A stretch of DNA of 64,000 bases from Allofustis seminis DSM 15817 (GCF_000374325.1 NZ_KB894083.1:1-64000), one strand, 5' to 3'; numbered from the stretch's first letter, positions 44,290-57,860 are shown. Notes: generated from the letters alone by a model not told the origin. Made by a program: numbers and translations.

Positions 44290-45383
44290 AGAATTTTATA
44301 ATTGATATTTTGGATGACCATTTTACAGAAGATATGGCAAAACAGGTTTACACAAGTTCGTATATATTGCAATATTTAGATAAAAAAACCAGATCTGTTG
44401 ATAGATCGTCAAAGGCGAGAGGTTCTTATGCCAATCTTTACGCTATTTATGTTTTGATAGAAGATTATATAAAAAAAGGCTTTTTAGATAAAACAACAGA
44501 TTATTCTACTTATGATGGCTTGATTTTCACAGAGGCGCTCAGGAGAACAAGGGAACTCCCTTTTGGTGCAAAAATACAAAATCATGCTTTGAACAACCGC
44601 TGCAATGATGAATTCAGGAAATTTTTTAGCACGTATACGCACGAAGTACCCATTATAAGGGACCTAGTCACAAGAAGGTACTGGATTAATGAATCATTGC
44701 TAAAAATTGATATTGGCGATCAAGTCATAAATATTGCTCCTATTTGTAATGAGATTGTAGAAAAATATGTTGCTCTAAAAATGATGAATTTTAATACATT
44801 TTTTGATGATTTAATTGGACTTAAGAAAATTGTTACAACTAATCCTGAATCTGTTGTTGAATATGTTTCTGACTTATTGAATCCTAATTCTGATGCTCGA
44901 ATTTTTGAGATTGTTTCTTATGTCATCATCAAGTATCATTTCATAACTCAGAAAATTACTTATTCCATAAATGATGAAAAAGACCATTCAGTTTCCTTAA
45001 TGGTCTATAAGGTTGGAAGAACTAACGCTAATGATGGTGGAATTGATTATATAATGAAACCACTAGGGCGTATATTTCAAGTCACCGAGGTACTTGATTT
45101 CAGAAAATATTTTTTAGATATTGACAAACTAATTCATTATCCGATCACATTTGTGGTGAAACAAGATATTGAACCTACTGAAGCTATGGAGCGCATTGTT
45201 AATGAAGCTCAAATGAATTATTCTGATCCATCTATACTTAATTCCTATATTTCAAGTTTTGAAGAGATTATAACTATTCCAACATTAAATAAGATGTTAA
45301 TTAGTAATATAACAAAAGGATTCTTAACTGAAATGGTAGATGAACTTATAATTCAATGTAAAGTAGAATATAATATTGAGTAA
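44286..45383 (+). CDS. Probable type II restriction endonuclease (novel-looking)
   Basis: 365 residues, not recognised by sequence. A candidate PD-(D/E)XK core is present: E208 in RIFEIVSYVIIKYH, D254 in NANDGGIDYIMKP and E268 in RIFQVTEVLDF, a spacing seen in restriction enzymes. It is coupled to a controller-like HTH gene and converges on a methyltransferase gene, so a restriction role is the natural inference. If the methyltransferase prediction holds, its site would be ATGCAT. Identity as a nuclease is an inference. Confidence 0.55.
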   Translation: MKNFIIDILDDHFTEDMAKQVYTSSYILQYLDKKTRSVDRSSKARGSYANLYAIYVLIEDYIKKGFLDKTTDYSTYDGLIFTEALRRTRELPFGAKIQNHALNNRCNDEFRKFFSTYTHEVPIIRDLVTRRYWINESLLKIDIGDQVINIAPICNEIVEKYVALKMMNFNTFFDDLIGLKKIVTTNPESVVEYVSDLLNPNSDARIFEIVSYVIIKYHFITQKITYSINDEKDHSVSLMVYKVGRTNANDGGIDYIMKPLGRIFQVTEVLDFRKYFLDIDKLIHYPITFVVKQDIEPTEAMERIVNEAQMNYSDPSILNSYISSFEEIITIPTLNKMLISNITKGFLTEMVDELIIQCKVEYNIE

Positions 45384-45392
45384 AAGAAAATA

Positions 45393-45421
45393 TAGGAAGT
45401 TGATATTAACTATCAGCTTCC
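45393..45421. terminator. Bidirectional terminator between endonuclease and methyltransferase
   Basis: AGGAAGTTGATA, 5-nt loop, TATCAGCTTCCT; one G-T pair. It sits between two convergent genes. Confidence 0.75.
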
Positions 45422-45429
45422 TAATCTCA

Positions 45430-46335
45430 TTATTCAATCAATAAACTCATCTGACCATCCTGATTTTGTTGATGGTCTTTTTTTGATGTATTCTTCGTTT
45501 TTCTACTTTTATCCTTTTGCAAGATTTCCCCCTCATATTTTGTAGCAATACCTGTCCGTCTAATCCCAATTTTAAAGTACTCTTTATTGATATCCATACT
45601 AATTATTTTTCTACCTAAACGTACAGCAACTGCACCGGTGGAAAAGCTTCCTCCAAAGGGATCTAGTACAACATCACCTAAATTACTAGACGCTTTAATA
45701 ATACGTTCAAGTAGCGCCTCGGGTTTTTGTGAAGGGTGGTTCTCATATTCATCCATTTTAAATCGAACTCGAGGGAATTCCCAAACATTCCCTGGTACTT
45801 TTTGTGTGTTGTAAGGTTGGGGTGGGGTTTTTCTATAATCAATTAACCCTCTCTTAGCACCGGTTTTTGCTTCAACTAAAATATCTTCATGATTAAAAGT
45901 GTACTTTGTTTTATCGCTTTTTGTGGCCATCAATATTGGCTCATATAAGGAGCCGTATTTCTTCTTAGATTGAACCCCAGAACTATCATATACCCATACA
46001 ATATCATTAATTATATGGTATTTATTTTGGATATAAATGGATATATAAGGTATGTTTTGGGTTGAATTCATTAAATAAAATGTACCGTTATCTTTTAATA
46101 CTCTAAAGCATTCATCGATCCAACTGTAACACCAATTTAGGTATTCGTTTTTATTTTCCCATGAATCGCTATCATTCCCAAAATCTTTCCCTAAATTATA
46201 AGGTGGATCTGCAAAAATCAGATTTACTGATTTATCCTTAATTGATTTTAATGTCGCTATACAGTCATTGAATATGATTAAAGAATCCTCAGATTCTACA
46301 TATTCAAAGTTAGTATCCTTAAATAGCTCTATCAT
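45430..46335 (-). CDS. YhdJ-like DNA adenine methyltransferase, predicted specificity ATGCAT
   Basis: 301 residues. Class beta order: catalytic DPPY at 43-46 first, SAM-binding DPFGG at 225-229 later. Long stretches agree with my memory of E. coli YhdJ: YDSSGVQ-KK-YGS-YEPILM, DYRK-PPQPYN-QKVPGNVW-FPRVR and MDEYENHP-QKPEALL. YhdJ methylates adenine in ATGCAT, so the same site is predicted. It protects host DNA against the convergent endonuclease. It is cotranscribed with an AbrB-like gene, with 4-nt overlap. Confidence 0.88.
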   Translation of the reverse strand: MIELFKDTNFEYVESEDSLIIFNDCIATLKSIKDKSVNLIFADPPYNLGKDFGNDSDSWENKNEYLNWCYSWIDECFRVLKDNGTFYLMNSTQNIPYISIYIQNKYHIINDIVWVYDSSGVQSKKKYGSLYEPILMATKSDKTKYTFNHEDILVEAKTGAKRGLIDYRKTPPQPYNTQKVPGNVWEFPRVRFKMDEYENHPSQKPEALLERIIKASSNLGDVVLDPFGGSFSTGAVAVRLGRKIISMDINKEYFKIGIRRTGIATKYEGEILQKDKSRKTKNTSKKDHQQNQDGQMSLLIE

Positions 46336-46514
46336 TCATCGTTCTCCTTTTTCGTTGGTTTCAGAATAAGTGACTGATCTTCCTTATTCAGATATATATC
46401 AAACTGTGTCTCCCCTTTTTCAACGTTCATGTTTTGTAGAATTGTTTTTGGCAAACGTATCCTCATATCTTGTTGCAAAATATATGTGTCTAAGTAAACT
46501 AATTCGTTACCCAT
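46332..46514 (-). CDS. AbrB/SpoVT-type DNA-binding protein
   Basis: 60 residues. DMRIRLPKTILQNMNVEKGETQFDIYLNKEDQSLILKP is the swapped-hairpin AbrB/MazE DNA-binding fold. It starts at ATG 46512-46514 with GGAGG upstream and is coupled to the methyltransferase. Probably autoregulates the promoter that carries the AGTCTG/CAGACT dyad. No toxin partner is evident, so antitoxin is less likely. Confidence 0.8.
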   Translation of the reverse strand: MGNELVYLDTYILQQDMRIRLPKTILQNMNVEKGETQFDIYLNKEDQSLILKPTKKENDE

Positions 46515-46535
46515 AGTAACCCCTCCAATCTTTCA

Positions 46536-46569
46536 GTCTGATTATAGACCAAAAACAGACTAATGTCAA
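46536..46569 (-). promoter_or_regulatory. Promoter and probable operator of the abrB-like/methyltransferase operon
   Basis: TTGACA (46564-46569) and TATAAT (46541-46546) with exactly 17 nt between them: a perfect consensus promoter on the minus strand. The inverted repeat AGTCTG / CAGACT brackets the interval around both boxes, positioned so that a bound protein would block polymerase. Confidence 0.88.
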
Positions 46570-46583
46570 TTGCTTTTCATAAA

Positions 46584-46630
46584 TCATCTTGTCAACTCAG
46601 CATTGTTTTGCCAACCATCTTATCAACTCA
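46584..46630. repeat. Direct repeats near the prophage right end
   Basis: CATCTT-TCAACTCA occurs twice (about 46584 and 46616) with one base difference (G/A), separated by 16 nt, followed by a partial third ACCAACTCA. Located between the cargo and the presumed attachment site. Could be recombinase or excisionase binding sites. Confidence 0.45.
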
Positions 46631-46778
46631 CCAACTCAATAACCGTATTAGCCGATGACTTTTCAAATTCATCAATCTTGGATAACTTCCCTCAAAGCAA
46701 AAATCCGTGATTATCCCTCCGGCTTAGAACCAGACCTCAAACCACGGAAAACCCTTATTTACTTATCTTATTACACTC

Positions 46779-48155
46779 TTACTTATCCACCCTTGACATC
46801 AATACTACCGTCTCCACATGATGTGTCTGAGGGAACATATCAACGGGTTGAATTTCTTTGACTTCGTATAAATTAGAGTCTGTGATTATTTTTACGTCGC
46901 GGGCTAACGTTGCTGGATTGCAGCTGACATATACGATACGGTCAGGGGATACGTGCAGTGCAGCATCAATAAATTTGCGATCTAATCCTTTTCGTGGTGG
47001 ATCTACGACAATGACATTCGGACGTAGGCCTTTATTTTTTTGCTGAACCATCCATTGTCCCGCATCTTTTGCTGTGAACGTTACATTTTTGATCTGATTC
47101 ATGGTTGCATTTTCTTTTGCATTTTCTATTGCATCGCGTACTATTTCTACGCCATATACATGTTTTGCTTTTTCGGCAAAGGCTAGGGTCATCGTTCCAA
47201 TGCCGCAATAAGCATCTACGACAATGTCTTGCGCAGTTAATTGTGCGAATTCTATTGCTTTTTTGTATAATTTTTCTGTTTGAATGGTATTCACTTGATA
47301 AAATGATTGGTGCGAGATATTGAATGTGTGGCCGCATAGTTGATCATTATAATAGTCCTGCCCATAAAGTACCATTGACTGACGACCTAAGATAACATTC
47401 GTTTTTTCTTCATTAATATTTTGGATAATGCTAACTACTTCAGGCAGTTGTTTGATAATTTCGCTTACAATCTCTGCTGCGTGGGGAAGTACTTGGCCAT
47501 TTGTAACAAGCACTAACATGAGTTGCTGGGTATAATGCCCTCGGCGGACAATAAGATGTCGAACAACTCCTGAATGTGAATATTCATCATAGGCAGGTAC
47601 TTGATAGGCTCTTAGGATATCGCGCACGACAATAATGGCTCGGTCAATCTCTGGTTCTTGAATAATGAAATTTTCCATGGGGAGAAGGTCATGACTTTTT
47701 CGGCGATAAAAGCCGCTCGTCAACTGTCCATCCACCATGCGAATTGGAATCTGTGCTTTGTTGCGATATGCGTAAGGATCTTCCATGCCAATTGTAGGCT
47801 TTACTTCAATATGTGGCATTTGCGCTACTGTTTTAAAAAGTTTTTGTACTTGATGTTGCTTAAATTCTAATTGTGCATGATATGCAAGGTGCTGCAGAGG
47901 CATTGTCCCTGTTTCTTCATAGATTGTATCCGCTATTTCTACACGATCAGGACTCTTACTTAACCATCTAATGACATGACCGAAAGCACGATGTTGGCCG
48001 ATATGATCAATTTCAAATTGAATATGTTCTCCTACAAGGGCTTGTGCAACAAAGATGGGAAATCCGTCAATGTGTAGCACTCCTTCACCGATATGGCTTA
48101 GATCTGTCACTTCACCTGAGAGTATATCGCCGACTTTAAATGTAACTGTTCGCAT
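46779..48155 (-). CDS. rlmD: 23S rRNA (uracil-5-)-methyltransferase RlmD/RumA family
   Basis: 458 residues. N-terminal TRAM-like domain (VTFKVGDILSGEVTDLSHIGEGVLHIDGF), central methyltransferase with VDAYCGIGTMTLAFAEKA (SAM), VIVVDPPRKGLD and the catalytic cysteine in DRIVYVSCNPATLARD. It methylates uracil C5 in 23S rRNA. Start at ATG 48153-48155 with GAGGAG. The last codons (SRVDK) may be supplied by the integrated element, because the attachment core is inferred in the preceding HHVETVVLM codons. The gene remains full-length. Confidence 0.93.
   Translation of the reverse strand: MRTVTFKVGDILSGEVTDLSHIGEGVLHIDGFPIFVAQALVGEHIQFEIDHIGQHRAFGHVIRWLSKSPDRVEIADTIYEETGTMPLQHLAYHAQLEFKQHQVQKLFKTVAQMPHIEVKPTIGMEDPYAYRNKAQIPIRMVDGQLTSGFYRRKSHDLLPMENFIIQEPEIDRAIIVVRDILRAYQVPAYDEYSHSGVVRHLIVRRGHYTQQLMLVLVTNGQVLPHAAEIVSEIIKQLPEVVSIIQNINEEKTNVILGRQSMVLYGQDYYNDQLCGHTFNISHQSFYQVNTIQTEKLYKKAIEFAQLTAQDIVVDAYCGIGTMTLAFAEKAKHVYGVEIVRDAIENAKENATMNQIKNVTFTAKDAGQWMVQQKNKGLRPNVIVVDPPRKGLDRKFIDAALHVSPDRIVYVSCNPATLARDVKIITDSNLYEVKEIQPVDMFPQTHHVETVVLMSRVDK
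46797..46820. other. Presumed right attachment site (attR) in the 3' end of rlmD
   Basis: The HHVETVVLM codons are where rum/rumA-type elements of streptococci and relatives integrate (core I recall as CACGTGGAGTGCGTAGTG; here CATGTGGAGACGGTAGTA on the minus strand). Phage-type sequence begins immediately beyond. The left copy would be outside the window. Confidence 0.6.
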
Positions 48156-48170
48156 ACGCTCCTCTTTTCT

Positions 48171-48196
48171 AAAAAAGGCACGCAAAGCGTACCTTT
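48171..48196 (-). terminator. Terminator behind dagK
   Basis: Minus strand: AAAAGGTACGC, 3-nt loop, GCGTGCCTTTTTT; one G-T pair. It isolates rlmD from the upstream operon. Confidence 0.75.
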
Positions 48197-48201
48197 TCGA
48201 C

Positions 48202-49215
48202 TTACTTTTTATATTCTTTTTCGATGGAATCAATCTCTGCTTGAATTTGAGCCTCCATCATTCTTTTTTCTTCAGTATCGACACTTTCAAACTTTTCCCA
48301 ATCGGCAACAAATTCAATATGCTGCTGTAAATTAATAAATTCAGCAGGCAAGTCGCCACCATATTCTCCATCTAAGTTGACGGGCATGGTTCTATCTCCT
48401 GATAAGACTTCCAACTTCACTTCATCCGCCTTAATATATAGCAAATTCGGATGATGAATCTGTTCATTACTGCTTTCGAGAAGTTGGCGGACGATTTCAG
48501 CCATCTCTAACAAGTTGGACGGTTGGATAATAATCAGAGTAAATTCGCCATCACCCATTACTTTATCTGGTGCAATATTCTCAAAACCGCCGATGGAAGT
48601 CGTCAAAGCAATCAGGACCATGGCGACTTCTTGCTCATATACTTGCCCGTCATAGGTTACACGAATTTGTTCATTGCGAACTTGTGGCAGCATCTGCAAT
48701 CCTTTAATGAGATATGCAAGATAGCCGAATGCCGTTTTCATTTGGGGGGAGACTTCATAAGTTAACTCCGTCAACGTTCCCGTTGCAGCGACGTTTGTAA
48801 AGTAGTAAAAGGTGTCATGGGATTTGAGCTTGCCAATATCCATAAAGACTGTGCGATGTTTGTTAATGACTTTGGCCGCCGCTACGAAATCGCGTGTAGG
48901 GACATGTAAAGCGCGTGCAAAGTCATTGGTCGTTCCCGCTGGAATAACCGCAACTTTAGGTCGGAACTCTTTTTCAGCAATCCCATTCACAATTTCATTG
49001 AGTGTTCCATCTCCGCCAGCCGCAATAATCAAATCAAAACCAACTGTTGCACAGCGTGCGGCTTCTTTTTTTGCAGAAAAAGGTTCGGAAGTGGTCTGAA
49101 ATGTGCTCGTTTCATACCCTGCCTGCTCATAAATTTTTAAGATATCTGGTAAATGATGAATGAATGATTCACGTCCAGAGGTAGGATTATAAATTAGTCT
49201 TGCACGTTTTTGCAT
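48202..49215 (-). CDS. dagK: Diacylglycerol/lipid kinase (DagK/YegS family)
   Basis: 337 residues. RLIYNPTSGRE at the N-terminus and the diacylglycerol kinase catalytic loop LIIAAGGDGTLNEIVNG, then PAGTTNDFARAL, are diagnostic. It recycles diacylglycerol released by lipoteichoic acid synthesis, so it works with the LtaS encoded 12 kb away. Start at ATG 49213-49215, 9 nt after AGGTG; a GTG four codons earlier overlaps that site. Follows gatB by 15 nt. Confidence 0.93.
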   Translation of the reverse strand: MQKRARLIYNPTSGRESFIHHLPDILKIYEQAGYETSTFQTTSEPFSAKKEAARCATVGFDLIIAAGGDGTLNEIVNGIAEKEFRPKVAVIPAGTTNDFARALHVPTRDFVAAAKVINKHRTVFMDIGKLKSHDTFYYFTNVAATGTLTELTYEVSPQMKTAFGYLAYLIKGLQMLPQVRNEQIRVTYDGQVYEQEVAMVLIALTTSIGGFENIAPDKVMGDGEFTLIIIQPSNLLEMAEIVRQLLESSNEQIHHPNLLYIKADEVKLEVLSGDRTMPVNLDGEYGGDLPAEFINLQQHIEFVADWEKFESVDTEEKRMMEAQIQAEIDSIEKEYKK

Positions 49216-49230
49216 GATATTATTCACCTT

Positions 49231-50664
49231 TTATCGCTTATCAATTTCTTGTTTCAATAATTGGTTAACAGCCCCTGGATTAGCTTTACCACGTGTTTCT
49301 TTCATAATCTGACCGACAAGGAAACCAAGGGCACGATCCTTACCTTCACGATAGTCGATAATGGATTGTTCATTTTGATCGAGCACTTTTTCAATAATTG
49401 GTAAAAGTTTTTTCGGATCGGAAAGTTGTACCCAGCCTTTTTCTTCGACAAGGGCATTAACATCTTCTACAACTTGTTTCGTTAATTCAACAAAGACTTT
49501 CTTCGCAATCTTACTGGAAATCGTGCCATCTTTAATGAGCGCAATCATCTGTGCCAAAGCATTCGGCGTAAGTGTTGTGTGATCAAGTTCAATTTGTTCT
49601 TTATTTAAGTAAGCACTGACTTCACCCATCAACCAGTTTGATGCTTGTTTAGGATCTGCACCAAATTCCACCATTTCTTCAAAGAAACCTGACATTTGGA
49701 CTGTTGCAGTTAGCACTTGTGCATCATAAGATGGAATGTTGAATTGTTCCACGTAACGTTGGCGACGTGCTTTAGGCATTTCAGGAAGAGATTGACGGGC
49801 TTGTTCAATCCACTCATCGCTTATTTTGACTGGTAAGATGTCTGGTTCTGGGAAATAGCGATAGTCATCTTTTGTTTCTTTGATACGCATTAAGATTGTT
49901 TCTCCTGTGCTCGCATCAAATCGTCGCGTTTCTTGGAGTAATTGTTCGCCCGCAAGTAGTGCTTTTTCATGGCGAGCTTGTTCATAATTTAAGCCTTTGC
50001 GTACATTATTGAAAGAGTTTAAGTTTTTCAGTTCGCTTTTGACGCCGAACGCTTCTTGGCCGTAGGGACGCAATGAAATATTTGCATCGCAGCGCATGGA
50101 GCCTTCTTCCATTTTAACGTCAGACACTTTAGTGAATTGAATGATCTGTTTTAAATTCTCAAGATATGCATAGGCTTCATCCGGTGTTCGCATATCTGCT
50201 TCGGAGACAATTTCCAATAAGCATGAGCCTTGGCGGTTTAAGTCGACATAGGAATAGCCGTCAGTGCCATGCGTATTCTTGCCTGCATCTTCTTCTAGAT
50301 GAACGCGTTCAATGCGAATTTTTTTCGTTTTTCCTTTGACTTCGATTTCGATCCAACCGTCATAGCCGATCGGATATTTGTCTTGTGTTTTTTGGTAAGC
50401 GGAAGGGTTGTCTGGGTAGAAATAATTCTTACGATCAAAGCGCGTATCTTGATGAATTTTGCAATTAAGGGCTAAGGCCGCTTTAATAGCGAGGTCAATA
50501 CCGGCGCGGTTTGGCGTAGGTAAAACACCTGGGTATGCCCAGTCAATGACATTCGTATTCGAGTTAGGCTCTGCTCCGAAAGTCGCAGGCGCAGGTGAAA
50601 ACATTTTTGAATTTGCATTTAATTCAGCGTGGACTTCGAGTCCGATAATTGTTTCGAAATTCAT
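49231..50664 (-). CDS. gatB: Asp-tRNA(Asn)/Glu-tRNA(Gln) amidotransferase subunit B
   Basis: 477 residues. [13 protein letters not shown]-type start, the glutamyl-tRNA kinase/amidotransferase core ([41 protein letters not shown]) and the C-terminal GatB/YqeY domain ([23 protein letters not shown]). It activates misacylated tRNA for amidation. Its ATG overlaps the gatA stop by 4 nt. Confidence 0.97.
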   Translation of the reverse strand: MNFETIIGLEVHAELNANSKMFSPAPATFGAEPNSNTNVIDWAYPGVLPTPNRAGIDLAIKAALALNCKIHQDTRFDRKNYFYPDNPSAYQKTQDKYPIGYDGWIEIEVKGKTKKIRIERVHLEEDAGKNTHGTDGYSYVDLNRQGSCLLEIVSEADMRTPDEAYAYLENLKQIIQFTKVSDVKMEEGSMRCDANISLRPYGQEAFGVKSELKNLNSFNNVRKGLNYEQARHEKALLAGEQLLQETRRFDASTGETILMRIKETKDDYRYFPEPDILPVKISDEWIEQARQSLPEMPKARRQRYVEQFNIPSYDAQVLTATVQMSGFFEEMVEFGADPKQASNWLMGEVSAYLNKEQIELDHTTLTPNALAQMIALIKDGTISSKIAKKVFVELTKQVVEDVNALVEEKGWVQLSDPKKLLPIIEKVLDQNEQSIIDYREGKDRALGFLVGQIMKETRGKANPGAVNQLLKQEIDKR

Positions 50665-52142
50665 CTGCTTTCCTCTCCTTTCATCATATGTGGATGTTGT
50701 GTATGATAATCTGTCGCTTGTTCAAAGGCATAGCCCACTTGATATAATGTACTTTCATCGAATGAGCGCCCAATCAATTGCAAACCAACGGGTAAACCAT
50801 TCACAAATCCACAAGGAAGGCTGAGTGCAGGAATGCCTGCCAAGTTAACAGGTACGGTTAATAGATCCGCACTGTAGCGGTCCACTGCCTCTTCTTCAAC
50901 TGTGTTATATTCTTTCAATTTAGGTGCTGTCGTGGTCGTGGTCGGTGTTACAATGACATCAACATTCTCAAATGCTTTTTCAAAATCTTGCGAAATTAAT
51001 GTGCGCACTCTGGCGGCATGTTTGAAATAATCTTCATAGCGTTCTGCACTTAGCATGTAAGTTCCTAACAAGCAGCGAATTTTGACTTCTTCACCAAATC
51101 CTTCTGTTCTTGTCTTGACATAGACATCTTCTAAATCTTGTGCATTTTCAGCGCGGAATCCATAACGAATGCCATCAAATCGTTGCAAGTTACTGCTTGC
51201 TTCAGCCGTTGCAATGGTGTAATAGGCAGGTACTCCATATTTTAATAGTGGGAGGCTGATTTCTTTAATGACTGCACCTTGTGATTCTAGTTGCTTTAAA
51301 GCATGTTTTGTACAGTCGATAATATGTTTATCCACAAGCGTTGCGTCCATCGTTTCTTTTGGAACGCCGATGACCATTCCAGCGATTGGGTGGCCGATTT
51401 TTTCAGTATAATCTTTTGCTTCAATCGTTGCTAATGTATTATCATGACCATCTTGTCCATACAAGATATTCAACATTTGGGCATTATCTTTAACGGTTTT
51501 TGTCATAGGTCCCACTTGATCCAGACTGGAGGCAAAGGCAATTACACCCCAACGTGAAATTGTGCCATATGTTGGCTTCATTCCAACGATTCCATTATAT
51601 GCTGCAGGTTGGCGAATCGAGCCACCTGTGTCTGTTCCTAAGGCGACTGGCACCATGCCACTTGCAACGGCAGCCGCTGATCCACCTGAACTTCCGCCTG
51701 GTACATGTTGTATATTCCAAGCATTGGCTGTCGTGTGGGCATGAGAGGTCTCAGTTGTTCCTCCCATTGCAAATTCATCTAAGTTCAATTTTCCAATGAT
51801 AATCATGCCCGCATCTTCTAATTTATGTACAACTGTTGCATCATAAATCGAAACAAAATTCTCCAACATTTTGCTTGCAGCGGTTGTTTTCATTTGCGTT
51901 GTGACAATATTGTCTTTAATCGCAATTGGAATACCTTTATACAATTCATCGTCTTTGATGCCTTCTTCGTCAATCTTCTTAGCAACTTCGCGTGCACCTT
52001 CTGGATCTAAATCCAAAAAAGCACGTAACTGTGGATCAGTTTCTGCAATCGCATCGAAAGCTCGGTTGACAAGCTGTGTCGCTGTTGTTTCACCACTAAC
52101 GAGTTGACGATGTAACGATTCAATCGTTTCATTTAAGAACAT
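50661..52142 (-). CDS. gatA: Asp-tRNA(Asn)/Glu-tRNA(Gln) amidotransferase subunit A
   Basis: 493 residues. Amidase signature with the Ser-cisSer-Lys triad: KDNI lysine near residue 78, [14 protein letters not shown] and [16 protein letters not shown]. It releases ammonia from glutamine for the GatB site. Start at ATG 52140-52142, just behind GGGGGAG; it begins one nucleotide after the gatC stop. Confidence 0.97.
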   Translation of the reverse strand: MFLNETIESLHRQLVSGETTATQLVNRAFDAIAETDPQLRAFLDLDPEGAREVAKKIDEEGIKDDELYKGIPIAIKDNIVTTQMKTTAASKMLENFVSIYDATVVHKLEDAGMIIIGKLNLDEFAMGGTTETSHAHTTANAWNIQHVPGGSSGGSAAAVASGMVPVALGTDTGGSIRQPAAYNGIVGMKPTYGTISRWGVIAFASSLDQVGPMTKTVKDNAQMLNILYGQDGHDNTLATIEAKDYTEKIGHPIAGMVIGVPKETMDATLVDKHIIDCTKHALKQLESQGAVIKEISLPLLKYGVPAYYTIATAEASSNLQRFDGIRYGFRAENAQDLEDVYVKTRTEGFGEEVKIRCLLGTYMLSAERYEDYFKHAARVRTLISQDFEKAFENVDVIVTPTTTTTAPKLKEYNTVEEEAVDRYSADLLTVPVNLAGIPALSLPCGFVNGLPVGLQLIGRSFDESTLYQVGYAFEQATDYHTQHPHMMKGEESR

Positions 52143-52143
52143 T

Positions 52144-52449
52144 CTACGCTCCCCCTTGTCCATCATTTAAAATTGCAGGGACGCGAACATACGCGCCTTC
52201 TGTGTCGCTTGCATTATTTAAAAGTTGTTCAGACTGCGTGCTTTGCTCCGCCACATCTTCGCGTAAAGAAGCCAACTGTCCGACGATTCCATAATAGGTA
52301 GGGGTAACATCTGTTGTATCTACTTCTTGAATCAACTCTAGATAATTGATAATTTCTGATAATTTATGACTATAACGATCTGCTTCTTCATCTGTTAGCG
52401 AAAATTTCATTGTTTTAGCTAACGCTAGAACTTGTTTTTTATCGATCAT
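52144..52449 (-). CDS. gatC: Asp-tRNA(Asn)/Glu-tRNA(Gln) amidotransferase subunit C
   Basis: 101 residues. KTMKFSLTDEEADRYSHKLSEIINYLELIQEVDTTDV and LREDVAEQS are conserved GatC features; it wraps around GatA and stabilises the complex. It is 20 nt downstream of camS and directly precedes gatA. Confidence 0.95.
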   Translation of the reverse strand: MIDKKQVLALAKTMKFSLTDEEADRYSHKLSEIINYLELIQEVDTTDVTPTYYGIVGQLASLREDVAEQSTQSEQLLNNASDTEGAYVRVPAILNDGQGGA

Positions 52450-52468
52450 TCTCCACTCACCTTCTTTT

Positions 52469-53593
52469 TTAATTCAACACATAGGATTTATATTCTTTTT
52501 CGCCGTAGTATCGCGTTAAAATGGCTTGTACACCATCTAAAGATTCGACCACAATTTCTGTACTGCCTTCTTTTGGCAAGAAATCTGTCGCCGATTTATG
52601 TAGTAATTGCGTGAAAGCTACTAATTCAGCTCTTCCATAAAAATGCGGGGTAACTCTAACTGTCAGGTCAAACAAGCTATCATCAATGTAGTGTGCTTGT
52701 CCTGTAACGCCACTAATATTTGGAAAGAATGATTCGACCTCCGACTGAAAATTAGAAAAGGCATTACCTTCTGCCGTATTGTCCCCTTCTAACGGGAAAA
52801 TTAGCCGCTTTTCATTTAATTTATTCCATGAAGCAATATTCGTTGCGCCTTGTTCACTCTTACCAGTCGCTAAGAACACGCCTCCTGCTAAATCATCTTG
52901 CTCGGATTGCTCAAAAATTCCAACAAAGATAGGAACTTTTTCCGCTCCCTCAATCTGACGGGTACGTGCTACGATAGCATTCGCCATTTCTCGGCCTCTT
53001 GTGAGTACTTCGTCATGACTGATTTTTTGCTCAGCAATCGGTCCATATTCATACTCTGGATAGTAATCAACGGAGTTCATTCCCAATCCTAATGCGATAC
53101 CAGCTAGCTCTACGCCGTCTCCTTTTTTCTTAAAAAAATCATATTCGACAATTACGCTAATATAATTTGGAGCACGATCTTCTCCATCACCGCTTTTAGC
53201 TGGATTCAATCCTTCTTCATTATCTTCGGATTTTCGCGCAAGCCACGTACTAATTAAATCTGCTGGCAAATATTGCCCTTCTTGCATCACATGATCTTCA
53301 GAGCTGAATTCTTTTTGTGATAAGCGCGTCAAATCTTTTTCGATCAATTTCATATTCGTTGGAGAATTCATCTCGCTTGTAATGCCTCGATTTTTGCTCA
53401 CTTTATAGTGACCTGCTTCATCAAGCAATGGACGATAATAGCGATCATTCGTTTCGCCAGTGATCACCGTTGTTTTTTGAACATCTTCTCCTTTATTTTG
53501 GGGAGTTCTTGATTGAGGAGCAGCACAAGCAGTAAGCATTAAGCAACTTGTTGCTACTGCTAGCCACTGTTTTTTAATTGTCAATTGTTTCAC
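52469..53593 (-). CDS. camS: CamS-family sex pheromone lipoprotein precursor
   Basis: 374 residues. The signal peptide with lipobox LTAC (residues ~20-23) ends in CAAP, giving a membrane lipoprotein; in enterococci and staphylococci the signal peptide is a source of conjugation pheromone peptides. The body has the CamS features ALGMNSVDYYP and GREMANAIVARTRQ. GTG start 53591-53593 behind AAGGAG. The gene lies between ligA and gatC, its conserved place. Whether its signal peptide yields an active pheromone is unknown. Confidence 0.92.
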   Translation of the reverse strand: MKQLTIKKQWLAVATSCLMLTACAAPQSRTPQNKGEDVQKTTVITGETNDRYYRPLLDEAGHYKVSKNRGITSEMNSPTNMKLIEKDLTRLSQKEFSSEDHVMQEGQYLPADLISTWLARKSEDNEEGLNPAKSGDGEDRAPNYISVIVEYDFFKKKGDGVELAGIALGLGMNSVDYYPEYEYGPIAEQKISHDEVLTRGREMANAIVARTRQIEGAEKVPIFVGIFEQSEQDDLAGGVFLATGKSEQGATNIASWNKLNEKRLIFPLEGDNTAEGNAFSNFQSEVESFFPNISGVTGQAHYIDDSLFDLTVRVTPHFYGRAELVAFTQLLHKSATDFLPKEGSTEIVVESLDGVQAILTRYYGEKEYKSYVLN

Positions 53594-53599
53594 CGCTTT

Positions 53600-57860
<4,261 letters not shown>

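Larger units (their letters stand above)
9907..46820. mobile_element. Prophage / phage-like element abutting rlmD
   Basis: A contiguous siphovirus genome in order: early regulators, replication, packaging, head, tail, lysis, all on the minus strand, followed on the right by defence cargo up to the 3' end of rlmD. The right boundary is placed in the conserved HHVETVVLM codons of rlmD. The gene content and rum-type site resemble the Phi-m46.1 family of streptococcal phages, known to carry tet and other resistance genes at the lysis end. No integrase is visible; the left boundary is probably outside the window, with the Tn916 remnant as cargo. Confidence 0.75.

Noticed and set aside
46332-46514. 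AbrB-like gene as antitoxin of a toxin-antitoxin pair
   Set aside because: The coupled gene is a methyltransferase, not a toxin, and no other small gene follows.
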